A stretch of 25,044 nucleotides of DNA from Bacteroidales bacterium UBA3824 (GTDB lineage Bacteria > Bacteroidota > Bacteroidia > Bacteroidales > UBA3824), in the NCBI GenBank assembly GCA_002393195.1, contig DGIK01000059.1:1-25044 (forward strand), read 5' to 3'. Under the pieces are notes generated by a model. It worked only from the letters and a program-made list of their open reading frames with translations. It did not search any database and was not told where the DNA came from. A program made the position numbers and the translations under genes. The first letter of the stretch is position 1. Each line of letters begins with the position of its first letter. Below, piece by piece: positions 6,412 through 14,671 of this stretch.

Positions 6412-8112
6412 TCATTTGGTGCTGTCGTCGGTGATGATCGACTTAGACAACGTGGCTGTTATCGACGACAATATAGACGTGATGCTTGCGAGCGTGTCTA
6501 TCAGTTGTGTGTGTACTTCGTGGGTGGCTGCCACGGATTCCTGGTCGTTCCAGAGTCGCTTGATGTGCGACATACGGAGCGATTCGGTGTTGTGCCGCGT
6601 GAGTTCTATCGCCTGAGCCACCGACGCTATTTGTTTGGCGTCGTGTTTTTCTATTGCGGTGAAGAGTTCGCGGAAGTGTTTGTTGAGAGCCCAGATAAAC
6701 ACTCTGATTTCCGATACGCCTTCGGTGGAGAAGGTCATGTCGAGCCGGCACAGCTTGTCGTACAACGGCACGAGCCTGCCCATTATGTTTTCTACGATTC
6801 GTTCCAATTGTTCGAGCACCGACATTATGCCGTATATCTGTTTGGAGGTGGATTGTTGTATGTCTTTGCGCCCCACGATGAAGAGGTATTTGCTCACTTC
6901 CTCCTGTACGTACTTGAATGTCTGCTGCTTGTCCACGAGCCTTTTGAGTGTCTTCTGGTTGAGCCGCTTGGCGTCGATGTTGTCGGGGTTGTAATCTTCG
7001 AAGACGCTGGTAGCCTTGTCGAATATCCTCGAACACAGTTTGATGAGCATTGCGGTTTCCGATATTGACGATTCTATTGCGGTCTGCGGTACGGAGATGA
7101 CGTTGAGGTCGATGTATTTGAGGTAGCCCGATGTTTTCACCTTGTCTTTGGAGGTGTTTTTGGTGGGCGTCACCCATTTTTCGATTAATTTTACAAATAC
7201 GTTGCAGAATGGCAGCAGCACGAATGCCTCGCCGATATTGAAGATGAGGTGTATGTTGGCTATTCTGCGCTCTGGCGAACAGCCTACCGCGTTGCACACC
7301 CATTCGATGAATGTTACCATCAATGGCATCAGCAGCATGAATATTGCCGCGCCGGCGCATTTGGTGAGCACGTGCGCCATCATTGTGCGTTTGCTCTGCG
7401 TGGTGCCGCCCACGGACGCAATGACGATGAGCAGGCATGTGCCGAGCGTGGAGCCGATTACAAGCGGGTATGCTTGCGAGATGTCGATGAGTCCTTCCTT
7501 GGCAAACACCATCAAAATGCCTGCAAACATACCTGTACTCTGCATTATGCATGTGCCGATGGTGCCTACGAGCAGTCCGAGTAGGGGATTGTCGGCGGAG
7601 GCTATCGCGTTGGTAAATTCGGGTATGTCTTTGAGTATGGACACCGACTTGCCGAGAAATTGCATTCCAAAAAATACGAGACCAAATCCAAAGATGGCGT
7701 TTCCTGTGTCGCGGAGACCGTCTTTCTTGCTCGATTTCATAAAGAAGCCCGCTATGACCGGCACGATGGCGTATCCTGCGACGTCGAAGGCTATAATCTG
7801 GCTTGTAACTGATGAGCCGATGCACGCTCCAAGTATTACTGGCACGGTCTCGGCAAATTTCATTATGTTGGCTTCCACGAAGCTCATAAGCATCACGGTA
7901 GTGGCGCCCGTCGATTGCGTGATTACCGTTACGAGTATTCCAGTGAACATCATCTTGAAGTTGCTGGAATTGAATTTGGTAATCAGCACCCTGATATAGT
8001 CGCCGAGGCCGCTCTTGAGCGCGTTGCTCATGAGCTCCATGCCGTATAGGAAGAATACGAGTCCGCCTAAGATGCCTGTAATGAGCGAAAACCACTCGAT
8101 AGAAGTTCCCAT
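6412..8112 (-). CDS. Na/Pi cotransporter family protein with PhoU-like tail
   Basis: 566 residues, the usual length for this family. Residues 1-310 contain about eight hydrophobic segments arranged as two inverted halves, each with the family's QS(S/T) signature: TVITQSTGATTVML (Gln66) and TCIMQSTGMFAGIL (Gln191). Residues 330-560 are a long helical PhoU-like region. Family members of this kind import phosphate or related anions with sodium, and the PhoU-like tail is thought to regulate transport. The gene lies 33 nt after a PAS-receiver protein gene and may be co-transcribed with it. A 91-nt gap with a promoter separates it from the TIR operon. Confidence 0.85.
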   Translation of the reverse strand: MGTSIEWFSLITGILGGLVFFLYGMELMSNALKSGLGDYIRVLITKFNSSNFKMMFTGILVTVITQSTGATTVMLMSFVEANIMKFAETVPVILGACIGSSVTSQIIAFDVAGYAIVPVIAGFFMKSSKKDGLRDTGNAIFGFGLVFFGMQFLGKSVSILKDIPEFTNAIASADNPLLGLLVGTIGTCIMQSTGMFAGILMVFAKEGLIDISQAYPLVIGSTLGTCLLIVIASVGGTTQSKRTMMAHVLTKCAGAAIFMLLMPLMVTFIEWVCNAVGCSPERRIANIHLIFNIGEAFVLLPFCNVFVKLIEKWVTPTKNTSKDKVKTSGYLKYIDLNVISVPQTAIESSISETAMLIKLCSRIFDKATSVFEDYNPDNIDAKRLNQKTLKRLVDKQQTFKYVQEEVSKYLFIVGRKDIQQSTSKQIYGIMSVLEQLERIVENIMGRLVPLYDKLCRLDMTFSTEGVSEIRVFIWALNKHFRELFTAIEKHDAKQIASVAQAIELTRHNTESLRMSHIKRLWNDQESVAATHEVHTQLIDTLASITSILSSITATLSKSIITDDSTK

Positions 8113-8145
8113 AATGTTTTTGTATAATTGTCAAAAATAGTTTTG

Positions 8146-9372
8146 CTATCTCGCGAGAGCCGACACCTTTTCGTAAAGCACCTTTTTGTCGATTGGCTTG
8201 AAGAGTATGTCAACGCATCCGATATTGAGGATTCTTGCACGTTCCTCCATAAATCCGAATGCTGTCTGCGCGATGATTGGCACCGCCGGGTCGATGGCGA
8301 GGATTTGCTCCACAGCCTTGTATCCGTCTATAATGGGCATCTGCATGTCCATTAGGATTATCGACACGTCTGGCTTTGCTTTGAAATATTCTACACATTC
8401 CGCGCCATTTTTTGCCCAGATGATTTCCGCGTTGGTTTTTTCGAGGAGTTTGCGCAGCAGGATGAAGTTGATTTCGGCGTCTTCGGCGATGAGGATGCTC
8501 TTGCCCGACATATCTGGCACCGACATTGTGCAGCGTGTGCCGCCTTCTGTGCTATATCTGGCGGGCTCCTGGCCTATCAGTTTGAACGACGCGCACACCT
8601 TCTGCCTTACGCCACGGAAAAAAATCGGGGTGAGTGTTACGGAAAATTTGAGCGTGTCGCCTTGCCGCGATGTCATCTTTATCTGTATGGTCCTTGCCAC
8701 GCGACCTGAGCCGTATCCCGCCTTGCAGTTTTGCAACGCCTGCACAAGCTCTACGTATGGGTCGATGCCGGGCAGGGTGTCAAAACGGCGTCCGATGTAT
8801 TCGGTGCGGCGGTAGCCGGTGATTTTGGTAAACTTGCGCCCGATGTTGGTGAGGATGTAAAATTCGTCCACCATCATGAGGAAGTCGTACTTCTTCTGGA
8901 ATACGTCGGCATATTCGTCGGCGTACCTGCGCCACAGGATGCTTATCGGGCGCGTGAGGTTGTTTCTGTAATTGGGCTCCACAACATCGTGAAGCGTAAC
9001 AAATACGGCGTCGCTTTCCTTGATTTTGATTCGTGAAAATCTGCACCTGAGCGTCTTGCGTTCTCCGTTGGGCAGATGGATGTCCATAAACAGCTCTTCG
9101 CGGTCGCTGAGGAAGTTTTGGACAGAGAGGTACGCCCTCAGCACTGGTACGCGGTGCTTTGGGGCTACGCTTTCTATCAGGTGCGATTCGATGTCCTTGT
9201 ATGTGCGTTGCGCGATGCGGCGCGTCTCATTGTTCACAAACAGGAGTTTGCGGTCGAATATGATGAGTATCCCGGTGTCGATAGACTGCACTATCTGATT
9301 GAGAATGTAGTAGTTCTCAATCATCTTTTCTTTTACGGATCGTGCCGTGTTGCTTATGATGGATGTGTACAT
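8146..9372 (-). CDS. PAS-PAS-receiver protein (atypical response regulator)
   Basis: 408 residues, with no signal peptide or membrane segment. Residues 20-132 look like a PAS domain (ILNQIVQSIDTGILIIFD opening). Residues 160-265 look like a second PAS (MMVDEFYILTNIGRKFTKIT opening). Residues 291-408 are a CheY-like receiver with the full active site: Glu297/Asp298, phospho-acceptor Asp342 in ILMDMQMP, Thr370 and Lys392 in FKP. There is no kinase, DNA-binding or cyclase domain, so the signal must pass by protein contact or be phosphate-sink-like. No partner kinase is in the window. It lies just upstream of the Na/Pi transporter gene, so a role in regulating transport is possible but only inferred. 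Confidence 0.85.
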   Translation of the reverse strand: MYTSIISNTARSVKEKMIENYYILNQIVQSIDTGILIIFDRKLLFVNNETRRIAQRTYKDIESHLIESVAPKHRVPVLRAYLSVQNFLSDREELFMDIHLPNGERKTLRCRFSRIKIKESDAVFVTLHDVVEPNYRNNLTRPISILWRRYADEYADVFQKKYDFLMMVDEFYILTNIGRKFTKITGYRRTEYIGRRFDTLPGIDPYVELVQALQNCKAGYGSGRVARTIQIKMTSRQGDTLKFSVTLTPIFFRGVRQKVCASFKLIGQEPARYSTEGGTRCTMSVPDMSGKSILIAEDAEINFILLRKLLEKTNAEIIWAKNGAECVEYFKAKPDVSIILMDMQMPIIDGYKAVEQILAIDPAVPIIAQTAFGFMEERARILNIGCVDILFKPIDKKVLYEKVSALAR

Positions 9373-9474
9373 GATGCAATTCTTCTTAGTTTTCGATTGT
9401 AAAATTAGTAAGAATTTTTCGATTTTTAGAATAGTTAACGTCGATTTTATAAATATTTTTTGTGAAATTTCCGT

Positions 9475-9482
9475 TATATTTG
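9475..9482 (+). promoter_or_regulatory. Bacteroides-type -7 box of the plus-strand barrel gene
   Basis: TATATTTG matches TAnnTTTG about 30 nt before the ATG at 9512, in a 139-nt AT-rich spacer between divergent genes. A TTTG is present at 9459-9462, but too close to be the standard -33 element. Confidence 0.5.
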
Positions 9483-9511
9483 CAGTCGTTAACTAAAAAA
9501 GCACTAAAAGA

Positions 9512-10114
9512 ATGACAAAAATTAGATTATTTGCGGCGTTGTGCGCCATAATGCTGGCGTCGTCGTTGGCTGTGGCACAGAGCAATATAAGCGTCGCATT
9601 CACTGGATTTGGGTTCGATTTTGGCAAGGGCGAGAATGTTGCGCTATACACCCACAAAATCTCCGACGGCAAGAGTCCAATATTTGAGCCGGGTCTGAGG
9701 ATTGGCGCGGAGGTGTATGCCTCGCCTGCCACAAGCATCAAGGCTGTACAGACGTTGCGTTGCGATGTGATGGATCGTATGTCGATGAGCACGCAGCTGA
9801 TGCTGAGGTTTAGGGTTTTCAAGGTCTATAAACATTCTGTGTCGCTCGGCGTGGGTCCGACGGCTTTTTACCGCAAGTCGTGGAGCAACATTGGCGGCTA
9901 TGTAGATGATGGCATTTATGAGGACGGCACGTATCAGCACAAGATAGCCTGGCTAAGCACCGAGTTGGAGTACAATTATATAATTGGCAGGTTTACAGAC
10001 ATCTCCTTTGCAATGACGCACATGACGCCCAAGGGAATGGGATTTGCCTTGGGCATCAAATATTGGTTTACAAGGAAGAGCAACAAATGCGGCACATGTC
10101 CGTCGTTCAAATAA
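9512..10114 (+). CDS. Small secreted outer-membrane beta-barrel-like protein
   Basis: 200 residues. The signal peptide is 1-22, with likely cleavage after AVA before Gln. The remainder alternates polar and hydrophobic or aromatic residues in about eight strand-like stretches with Gly turns, for example ISVAFTGFGFDFG, TQLMLRFRVFKVY, SVSLGVGPTAFY, LSTELEYNYIIG, GFALGIKYWF. This is the pattern of an 8-strand barrel. The final barrel strand ends KYWF, followed by a short cysteine-containing tail (NKCGTCPSFK). It is the only plus-strand gene recognised. The specific role is unknown. Confidence 0.7.
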   Translation: MTKIRLFAALCAIMLASSLAVAQSNISVAFTGFGFDFGKGENVALYTHKISDGKSPIFEPGLRIGAEVYASPATSIKAVQTLRCDVMDRMSMSTQLMLRFRVFKVYKHSVSLGVGPTAFYRKSWSNIGGYVDDGIYEDGTYQHKIAWLSTELEYNYIIGRFTDISFAMTHMTPKGMGFALGIKYWFTRKSNKCGTCPSFK

Positions 10115-10125
10115 ATTTCGGGATT

Positions 10126-10153
10126 GTAGGGACGTGGCGCGCCGCGTCCCTAC
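10126..10153. repeat. GC-rich 28-bp palindrome, convergent terminator or REP-like unit
   Basis: GTAGGGACG at 10126-10134 pairs with CGTCCCTAC at 10145-10153, and the centre GGCGCGCC is itself palindromic, giving a near-perfect 28-bp hairpin with one T/G pair. It sits between convergent genes, 12 nt after the plus-strand barrel gene, and its right arm contains the stop codon of the CorA-like gene. It lacks a T-run, so it may be a dispersed palindromic element and not a simple terminator. Confidence 0.75.
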
Positions 10154-11085
10154 GACAACCATCCGACCTTTCGTGAAATCCAAATGCCGAGCAGCGCAAA
10201 TGCAATTGATGAAACCACTACTACCGGCATGGCAAAGAGGTTTTCTTCCATGTAGTTAGGTACGTTCATGCCGAGGAAGCTCGCTATCAACGTGGGAATC
10301 ATCAGGATGATGGATGCGAGTGTCATCTGTTTCATCACTCGGTTGAGGTTGTTGGAGATTACGGAGGCAAATGTATCCATCATGCCGCTCTGGATGTTGG
10401 AGTATATCTGTGCCATCTCTATAGCCTGCTTGGTCTCGATGAAGGCGTCTTCTATCAAGTCCTCGTTCATTTCGCTGAACGTGGACTTTTTGCTGTTTTT
10501 GAATTTGGCGAGTACGAGTTCGTTGGATTTCAATGATGTCTGGAAGAATACGAGGCACTTCTCCAATTTGAGGAGTCGGGAGAGTTCCTTGTTTCTAATG
10601 GAGCGTTCAATTTCCTTTTCTATCAACGATGTATGCTGGTAAATCTGTCGCAGATAATACATGAAAGAATTTGCGCTACGGATGAATAGGTTGAGCGTGA
10701 AGTTCAATACGTCATACACCGGCTGACTTGCATTGCGATATACCGACGGCTGTGCCACGGGCAGTACGTTGTTTTGCACGTTGCAGATTGTTACTGTGTA
10801 ATCGTCGCACATAAACACGCCGAGCGGGTATGTACTATAAAGCATGCTGCTCTGTGGTGTCTCCACGGGGATGCGGAGGATTATCATGCTCCAATCGTCG
10901 TCCACCTCATAACGCGGTCTCTCGTCGTTATCGAGGATGTCTTGGATGACGTCCTGCGGCACTTTGTACTCCTCTTGAAGAATGTTGACTTCCTCGCTGT
11001 CGGGCTGGACACAGTGAATCCAGCATCCGCTTTCGATTTCCTGGATTTTTTCAGTACCCAGGAAGCTTCTGTACATCTGAATCAT
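10150..11085 (-). CDS. corA: CorA-family magnesium/divalent cation transporter
   Basis: 311 residues when started at the ATG at 11085, which has a GGAGG Shine-Dalgarno 9 nt upstream; longer frames rely on a TTG and lack such a site. Residues 1-240 form the cytosolic alpha/beta and long-helix region; 254-273 and 286-303 are the two C-terminal membrane helices. The first ends in the diagnostic GMN motif (272-274, FLGMNVPNYM). After TM2 comes a basic tail (SRKVGWLS), as in CorA. Members form pentameric Mg2+, or sometimes Co2+/Ni2+, channels. The loop after GMN lacks the common MPEL sequence, which is frequent among divergent CorA proteins, so the metal is not certain. The stop codon lies within a palindrome. 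A long leader precedes the gene. Confidence 0.85.
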   Translation of the reverse strand: MIQMYRSFLGTEKIQEIESGCWIHCVQPDSEEVNILQEEYKVPQDVIQDILDNDERPRYEVDDDWSMIILRIPVETPQSSMLYSTYPLGVFMCDDYTVTICNVQNNVLPVAQPSVYRNASQPVYDVLNFTLNLFIRSANSFMYYLRQIYQHTSLIEKEIERSIRNKELSRLLKLEKCLVFFQTSLKSNELVLAKFKNSKKSTFSEMNEDLIEDAFIETKQAIEMAQIYSNIQSGMMDTFASVISNNLNRVMKQMTLASIILMIPTLIASFLGMNVPNYMEENLFAMPVVVVSSIAFALLGIWISRKVGWLS

Positions 11086-11244
11086 TGTCTGATACCTCCA
11101 ATTGTTTAACGCCCGCCCACGTCTTTCGGAGCGGCACAATGGGGCATCTCTCCTTATTTACGGTGGGAAAGCAAAGTTAATGTGTTGGAATTATAAGGGT
11201 CTCCGTCCATATTAGATGAAAACTTAGTTAATATTTTGTTTTTA
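11086..11244 (-). promoter_or_regulatory. Long structured 5' leader of corA (candidate cis-regulatory RNA)
   Basis: The promoter at 11251-11282 predicts a leader of about 155-160 nt, long for this genome. The part at 11100-11170 is much richer in G+C than its surroundings. On the minus strand CCCAC (11162-11166) can pair with GTGGG (11116-11120), enclosing a GGAG/CTCC pair, and a GCCC further in could compete for the same GGGC. A second TAnnTTTG box (TAACTTTG, 11172-11179) could start a shorter leader. I recognise no known riboswitch class. Confidence 0.35.
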
Positions 11245-11250
11245 ACGATG

Positions 11251-11282
11251 CAAAGGTATGGATATTTTTTGAATGGTGCAAA
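11251..11282 (-). promoter_or_regulatory. Bacteroides-type promoter of corA
   Basis: TTTG (11279-11282) and TACCTTTG (11251-11258) on the minus strand are 20 nt apart, a full match to the Bacteroides vegetative promoter (TTTG, 19-21 nt, TAnnTTTG). Confidence 0.7.
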
Positions 11283-11311
11283 TTTATTTTTATAAAATCC
11301 TCGCATATAGA

Positions 11312-11354
11312 AACCCCGCACATCTTCGCAACAAGTTGCGAGATGTACGGGGTT
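11312..11354 (-). terminator. Hairpin after the barrel-protein gene
   Basis: A long imperfect inverted repeat runs from AACCCCG at 11312-11318 to CGGGGTT at 11348-11354. It has about 20 paired bases, one mismatch, one bulge and an AA loop. It starts 33 nt past the stop at 11387 and is followed on the minus strand by TTTCTATAT, a weak T-run. It likely ends the argF/barrel transcript and insulates the corA promoter. Confidence 0.6.
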
Positions 11355-11386
11355 ATGGAAATACCGTTTTCCAAACGGTTGGGTTG

Positions 11387-11998
11387 TTAGAAGTAATACT
11401 TCAAGCCGATATGGGGGCTGAGACCCAAATCGAAGGTGAAACCAGTGCTTTTGACATCAGCATCCTTTGCTTTGAGGTGTGCTATGTCGATGCCAAGCAG
11501 ACTTGCTGAGAATCCGAAGTGGTCGGTGGGGCGGAATTCCAGCATTACAGGCAGTATTTGCATGTTGAAGCCGTTGCCTTTGGATTCGTTGGTAATATTG
11601 CCGGTTTTGTCTTTGGATTTTGCATGGGCAAAGTAGAATCCGAGTTCTGGCGTGAGGTAGAACTTGTCAGCGATTTCAAAATAGTAGGCGAATGTCGGGC
11701 CTACAAGCAAGTAGTTGTCGCTGTTCTTGTTGTCGTTCTCATCTTTATGCCAGGAGGTTCTGAGACCCATTTGAAGACCAATGCGGAAATTGTCGGCTAC
11801 AAAGTAATGGAAGCCTGGGTCAATTTCCATAGTTACATACGGTTTGTCGGAAGTCTTGGTGTCACCGACTTTGGTTGACGACTTGCTGATGCCCATGCCG
11901 AGCAATGTACCTACGTACATGTCGCCTTTCGATTGTGCAAAAAGCACATTGATGCCGCTCATCATTACGAGCAGCATCAAGATTGTGATTTTTTTCAT
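11387..11998 (-). CDS. Outer-membrane beta-barrel protein
   Basis: 203 residues. The signal peptide is 1-21 (cleavage near LFAQ). The mature chain is a series of amphipathic strands with aromatic girdle residues (DPGFHYFVADNFRIGLQMGL, FAYYFEIADKFYLTPELGFYF, FGFSASLLGIDIAHL) and ends in GLKYYF. A C-terminal aromatic residue is the BAM recognition signal for outer-membrane porin-like proteins. It resembles the porin-family OmpW/OMP_b-brl group common in Bacteroidota. The gene begins 30 nt after the ornithine carbamoyltransferase gene without an evident separate promoter, so it may be co-transcribed, though no functional link is obvious. Confidence 0.75.
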   Translation of the reverse strand: MKKITILMLLVMMSGINVLFAQSKGDMYVGTLLGMGISKSSTKVGDTKTSDKPYVTMEIDPGFHYFVADNFRIGLQMGLRTSWHKDENDNKNSDNYLLVGPTFAYYFEIADKFYLTPELGFYFAHAKSKDKTGNITNESKGNGFNMQILPVMLEFRPTDHFGFSASLLGIDIAHLKAKDADVKSTGFTFDLGLSPHIGLKYYF

Positions 11999-12028
11999 TT
12001 TTTGTATATTAGACGTTTTTTTTTTGTG

Positions 12029-13030
12029 TTAATCTCCCAATGTGGCAACCATTACAGCCTTGATGGTGTGGAGGCGGTTTTCAGCTTCGTCGAAGACGAT
12101 TGACGCGGGGCTTTCAAACACTTCGTTGGTTACTTCCATGCAGTCGATGCCAAATTTTTCGGCGATTTCCTTGCCTTTGGTGGTCTTGGTGTCGTGGAAG
12201 GCGGGCAGGCAGTGCATAAACTTGACGTCGCGGTTGCCGGTGAGGGTCATCATGTTGGCGTCGATGCGGTAGGGCGTGAGGAGTTTGATGCGGTCTGCCC
12301 ATACCTCGTCGGGTTCGCCCATGGAGACCCATACGTCGGTGTAGAGAAAGTCGCAATCCTTTACTCCTACAGCCACGTCGTCGGTGATCGTGATGCGTGC
12401 GCCGGTGGTTTTGGCGATTGCTTGGCAACGCTCCACGAGTGCCTGACGCGGATTCAGCGACTTGGGGCCAACGAGCCTTACGTCCATGCCAAGTTTTGCG
12501 GCGATTACCATCAGCGAACTTGCCATGTTGCCGTGAATGTCGCCGAGGAACGCAAAGCGGATTTCATTGTCGGGCTTGCTGCTATGCTCGCGCATAGTGA
12601 GCAGGTCGGCGAGTGCCTGTGTGGGGTGATATTCGTTTGTGAGACCGTTCCAGACGGGCTTCTTGGAATATTCGGCGAGGATTTCCACGGTCTTTTGTGC
12701 AAAACCACGGTATTCTATCGCGTCAAACATCCTTCCAAACACACGTGCGGAATCTTCTGCCGATTCCTTGTGTCCTATCTGACTGCCCGACGGCGTGATA
12801 TATACCGTCCTTGCTCCCTGGTCTGCCGCCGCAACCTCAAAGGCGCAACGGGTGCGGGTGGATGTTTTTTCAAATATCAGGGCTATGTTTTTGCCAATAA
12901 GATGTTGTTTTTCAGAGCCTTGCTTTTTCTGCTCTTTGAGTTCAGCACTCAGTTGAAGCATGTAGTTGATTTCTTCGGGTGTGAAGTCGAGCAGCGTGAG
13001 CAGGCTCCTGTTTTTTAGATTGACCGTCAT
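12029..13030 (-). CDS. argF: Ornithine carbamoyltransferase, E. coli ArgI/ArcB type
   Basis: 333 residues, about the length of E. coli ArgF/ArgI (334). It transfers the carbamoyl group from carbamoyl phosphate to ornithine, giving citrulline in the cytosol. All signature motifs are present: [10 protein letters not shown] (carbamoyl-phosphate loop, Ser57-Arg61), HPTQ (135-138), DVWVSMGE with the ornithine-binding SMG loop (236-238) and HCLP (273-276). The overall sequence is very close to the enterobacterial enzyme and carries the SMG loop of true OTCases. That argues against the N-succinylornithine carbamoyltransferase many Bacteroidales use for arginine synthesis. Whether it is anabolic or catabolic (arcB) cannot be settled here, since no other arginine or arginine-deiminase gene is in the window. 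Confidence 0.93.
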   Translation of the reverse strand: MTVNLKNRSLLTLLDFTPEEINYMLQLSAELKEQKKQGSEKQHLIGKNIALIFEKTSTRTRCAFEVAAADQGARTVYITPSGSQIGHKESAEDSARVFGRMFDAIEYRGFAQKTVEILAEYSKKPVWNGLTNEYHPTQALADLLTMREHSSKPDNEIRFAFLGDIHGNMASSLMVIAAKLGMDVRLVGPKSLNPRQALVERCQAIAKTTGARITITDDVAVGVKDCDFLYTDVWVSMGEPDEVWADRIKLLTPYRIDANMMTLTGNRDVKFMHCLPAFHDTKTTKGKEIAEKFGIDCMEVTNEVFESPASIVFDEAENRLHTIKAVMVATLGD

Positions 13031-13060
13031 GATTTTTTACAATTTTTTTGATTCTGACTG

Positions 13061-13068
13061 CAAAATTA
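13061..13068 (-). promoter_or_regulatory. Bacteroides-type -7 box of argF
   Basis: TAATTTTG on the minus strand is an exact TAnnTTTG match about 30 nt before the argF ATG. At 20-nt spacing the -33 position reads TATG, three of four matches to TTTG. Confidence 0.5.
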
Positions 13069-13085
13069 TAAAAAATTTCTGACTT

Positions 13086-14660
13086 TTACATATCCTCAGT
13101 GATTTTTTTGAGTTGGTAATTCTTGTCGTCGGTATATTCCGCATCGCCAAAAAAGTACTTGAAGGGCGACATAAACCACATTATACGGTCGTAGCGTCCG
13201 GGTGTTACCTTTCCAAACTGTTTTTTGGGGTCGGTGGCGTCCATCAAAATTAAGCGTTCCTCGTATGGCAGACAGGCGAGCACGGTGTTGAATTGTGCTG
13301 TGTTGGCGTATGCCGTGTCTATCTCGCCGAAGTCGGAGGTGCAGGTCATTGCCGAGATTCCGCTTACGCCGACGCGCCTCATCAGAGCCACGAGCGTCAT
13401 GTTGATTTCCGCGCTGTTGCCACGTTTGGATTGTATGATGTTTTCGATAGAGCGGGTGGTATGGTTGTCGAAGGTGGAATCCCAGGTGATATTGTTGATT
13501 ACGTAGTTGTAAACCTTTTCGGCGGCGGCGAGAGTGTCGAGCGGTTCGTCGGGGTCGGTGAGCGGCTTGAGCTCGTCGGGCAATGTTATGGACTTGACCA
13601 TCGCTTTCCAGAATTGAGGGTTTTTCCTCTGTTGCTTGAATAGACGGCTCCAGCTGTTGGAGGCTACGAGGACGTAGCCGGGGTTGTATGGCTTGTGCCA
13701 GGCTTCGGATTGCGATAGTTCGCGGTTGTCGGGGTCGGCGTATGAATATAAAAGGTGAGTAAGTTGCTGCCATGCCGTGTAATATATGCCTGAGTAGCCG
13801 ATGTTTTGTGTGAATTTGGCGGCGCGCATCCTTACAGCCGCAGTGCCGTAGAGCTGGCTTACTTGATGGTCTTCGTACATGTCGGTAGGCATTGTGCGGG
13901 CTACCGAGAATGTGTCGATACGTCCCATAAACTTATATACTATCGACGCCCTGCGCATTGGCCCCGTCATGTAGTACATAGAATTTGGATTGTCTTGCGG
14001 CGTGAAGTGGTATATCATGCTTATGAACTCGTCGCCGCTGCCGTGCTTGATGTCGTCGGCAAATGCGCCCTTGCAGTCGTACTTGTATTGCATAAATTCT
14101 GGAAAATTCGTAATGAGCCTTGACGCGGCGCACGGGTATTTGCAGTTGGATTTCCAGATGGGCGGCAGAATGAAGTCGAATGTTATAAGCGTGTATTCAA
14201 AGTCAATGATGTCGCCGGCATGTATTTCGGGCAGCGATACTGTCATCCGGCTCTCCATAGAATCCCGGTCGTAATACTTGAAATTTTTGTATTTCAACTT
14301 TTTGTGATTGATTTGGGAGCCGTGCTGGCTAAAGATCCAACATCTTGCCATGTGGACATATTCGTAATTGAAACGTCCTGAATATTTTACAGTGAAAATG
14401 TCGTCGTCCTTGAACCCGTCTTTCAATGCTTTAATGCGGATGTGGAATACGTTGTAGAGACGCAATTGTTCGTTGTAAATATCAAAGTACATCCTTTTTT
14501 CGTTTTGGAGAACAACTGCGTCATATCCGAGGTCGTCAAGGTAAGTGTGCTGGAAGTCGCTTTCTGACACTTTGCCAAATTCTCGGAACTCGGGGTCGGA
14601 TTTTTGCGCCGATGATGTCAGAGATAATAATATTACAATTAACAATAGTGTTATCCTCAT
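13086..14660 (-). CDS. Secreted DUF3857 protein with degenerate transglutaminase-like domain
   Basis: 524 residues with a signal peptide at 1-18. Residues 40-250 match the DUF3857 pattern, a beta-rich domain typical of Bacteroidota secreted proteins (YFDIYNEQLRLYNVFHIRIK, then PEIHAGDIIDFEY). Residues 375-480 correspond to the transglutaminase/protease-like core that normally follows DUF3857. The catalytic Cys position in KRGNSAEINMTLVAL is Ser415, and the His expected in FNHV-type motifs is Thr459 (FNTV), while Asp474 in LMDATDP is kept. The domain is therefore probably non-catalytic, used for binding or scaffolding. The gene lies 11 nt after the DUF4159 gene, so the two are probably an operon acting outside the cytoplasm. 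Confidence 0.75.
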   Translation of the reverse strand: MRITLLLIVILLSLTSSAQKSDPEFREFGKVSESDFQHTYLDDLGYDAVVLQNEKRMYFDIYNEQLRLYNVFHIRIKALKDGFKDDDIFTVKYSGRFNYEYVHMARCWIFSQHGSQINHKKLKYKNFKYYDRDSMESRMTVSLPEIHAGDIIDFEYTLITFDFILPPIWKSNCKYPCAASRLITNFPEFMQYKYDCKGAFADDIKHGSGDEFISMIYHFTPQDNPNSMYYMTGPMRRASIVYKFMGRIDTFSVARTMPTDMYEDHQVSQLYGTAAVRMRAAKFTQNIGYSGIYYTAWQQLTHLLYSYADPDNRELSQSEAWHKPYNPGYVLVASNSWSRLFKQQRKNPQFWKAMVKSITLPDELKPLTDPDEPLDTLAAAEKVYNYVINNITWDSTFDNHTTRSIENIIQSKRGNSAEINMTLVALMRRVGVSGISAMTCTSDFGEIDTAYANTAQFNTVLACLPYEERLILMDATDPKKQFGKVTPGRYDRIMWFMSPFKYFFGDAEYTDDKNYQLKKITEDM

Positions 14661-14671
14661 AAAACTTATAA

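Noticed and set aside
7142..7999. A 285-codon plus-strand open frame opposite the transporter gene
   Set aside because: It mirrors the codon pattern of the real gene and has no start signal or family resemblance; the same holds for the plus-strand frame at 6385-7068.
6443..8134. A 563-codon open frame on the same strand as the Na/Pi transporter gene but in another frame
   Set aside because: Its product is extremely rich in Arg, His and Gln with no domain, the usual look of an out-of-frame reading of a GC-biased gene; the transporter frame has clear membrane segments and QST motifs.
11086..11244. Known riboswitch upstream of corA (M-box, yybP-ykoY, fluoride, NiCo)
   Set aside because: I tried to match conserved cores of these classes by eye and none fits; it is kept only as an unclassified leader.
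12194..13018. A 274-codon plus-strand open frame opposite argF
   Set aside because: argF is unmistakable on the minus strand; the antisense frame has no domain or signal.
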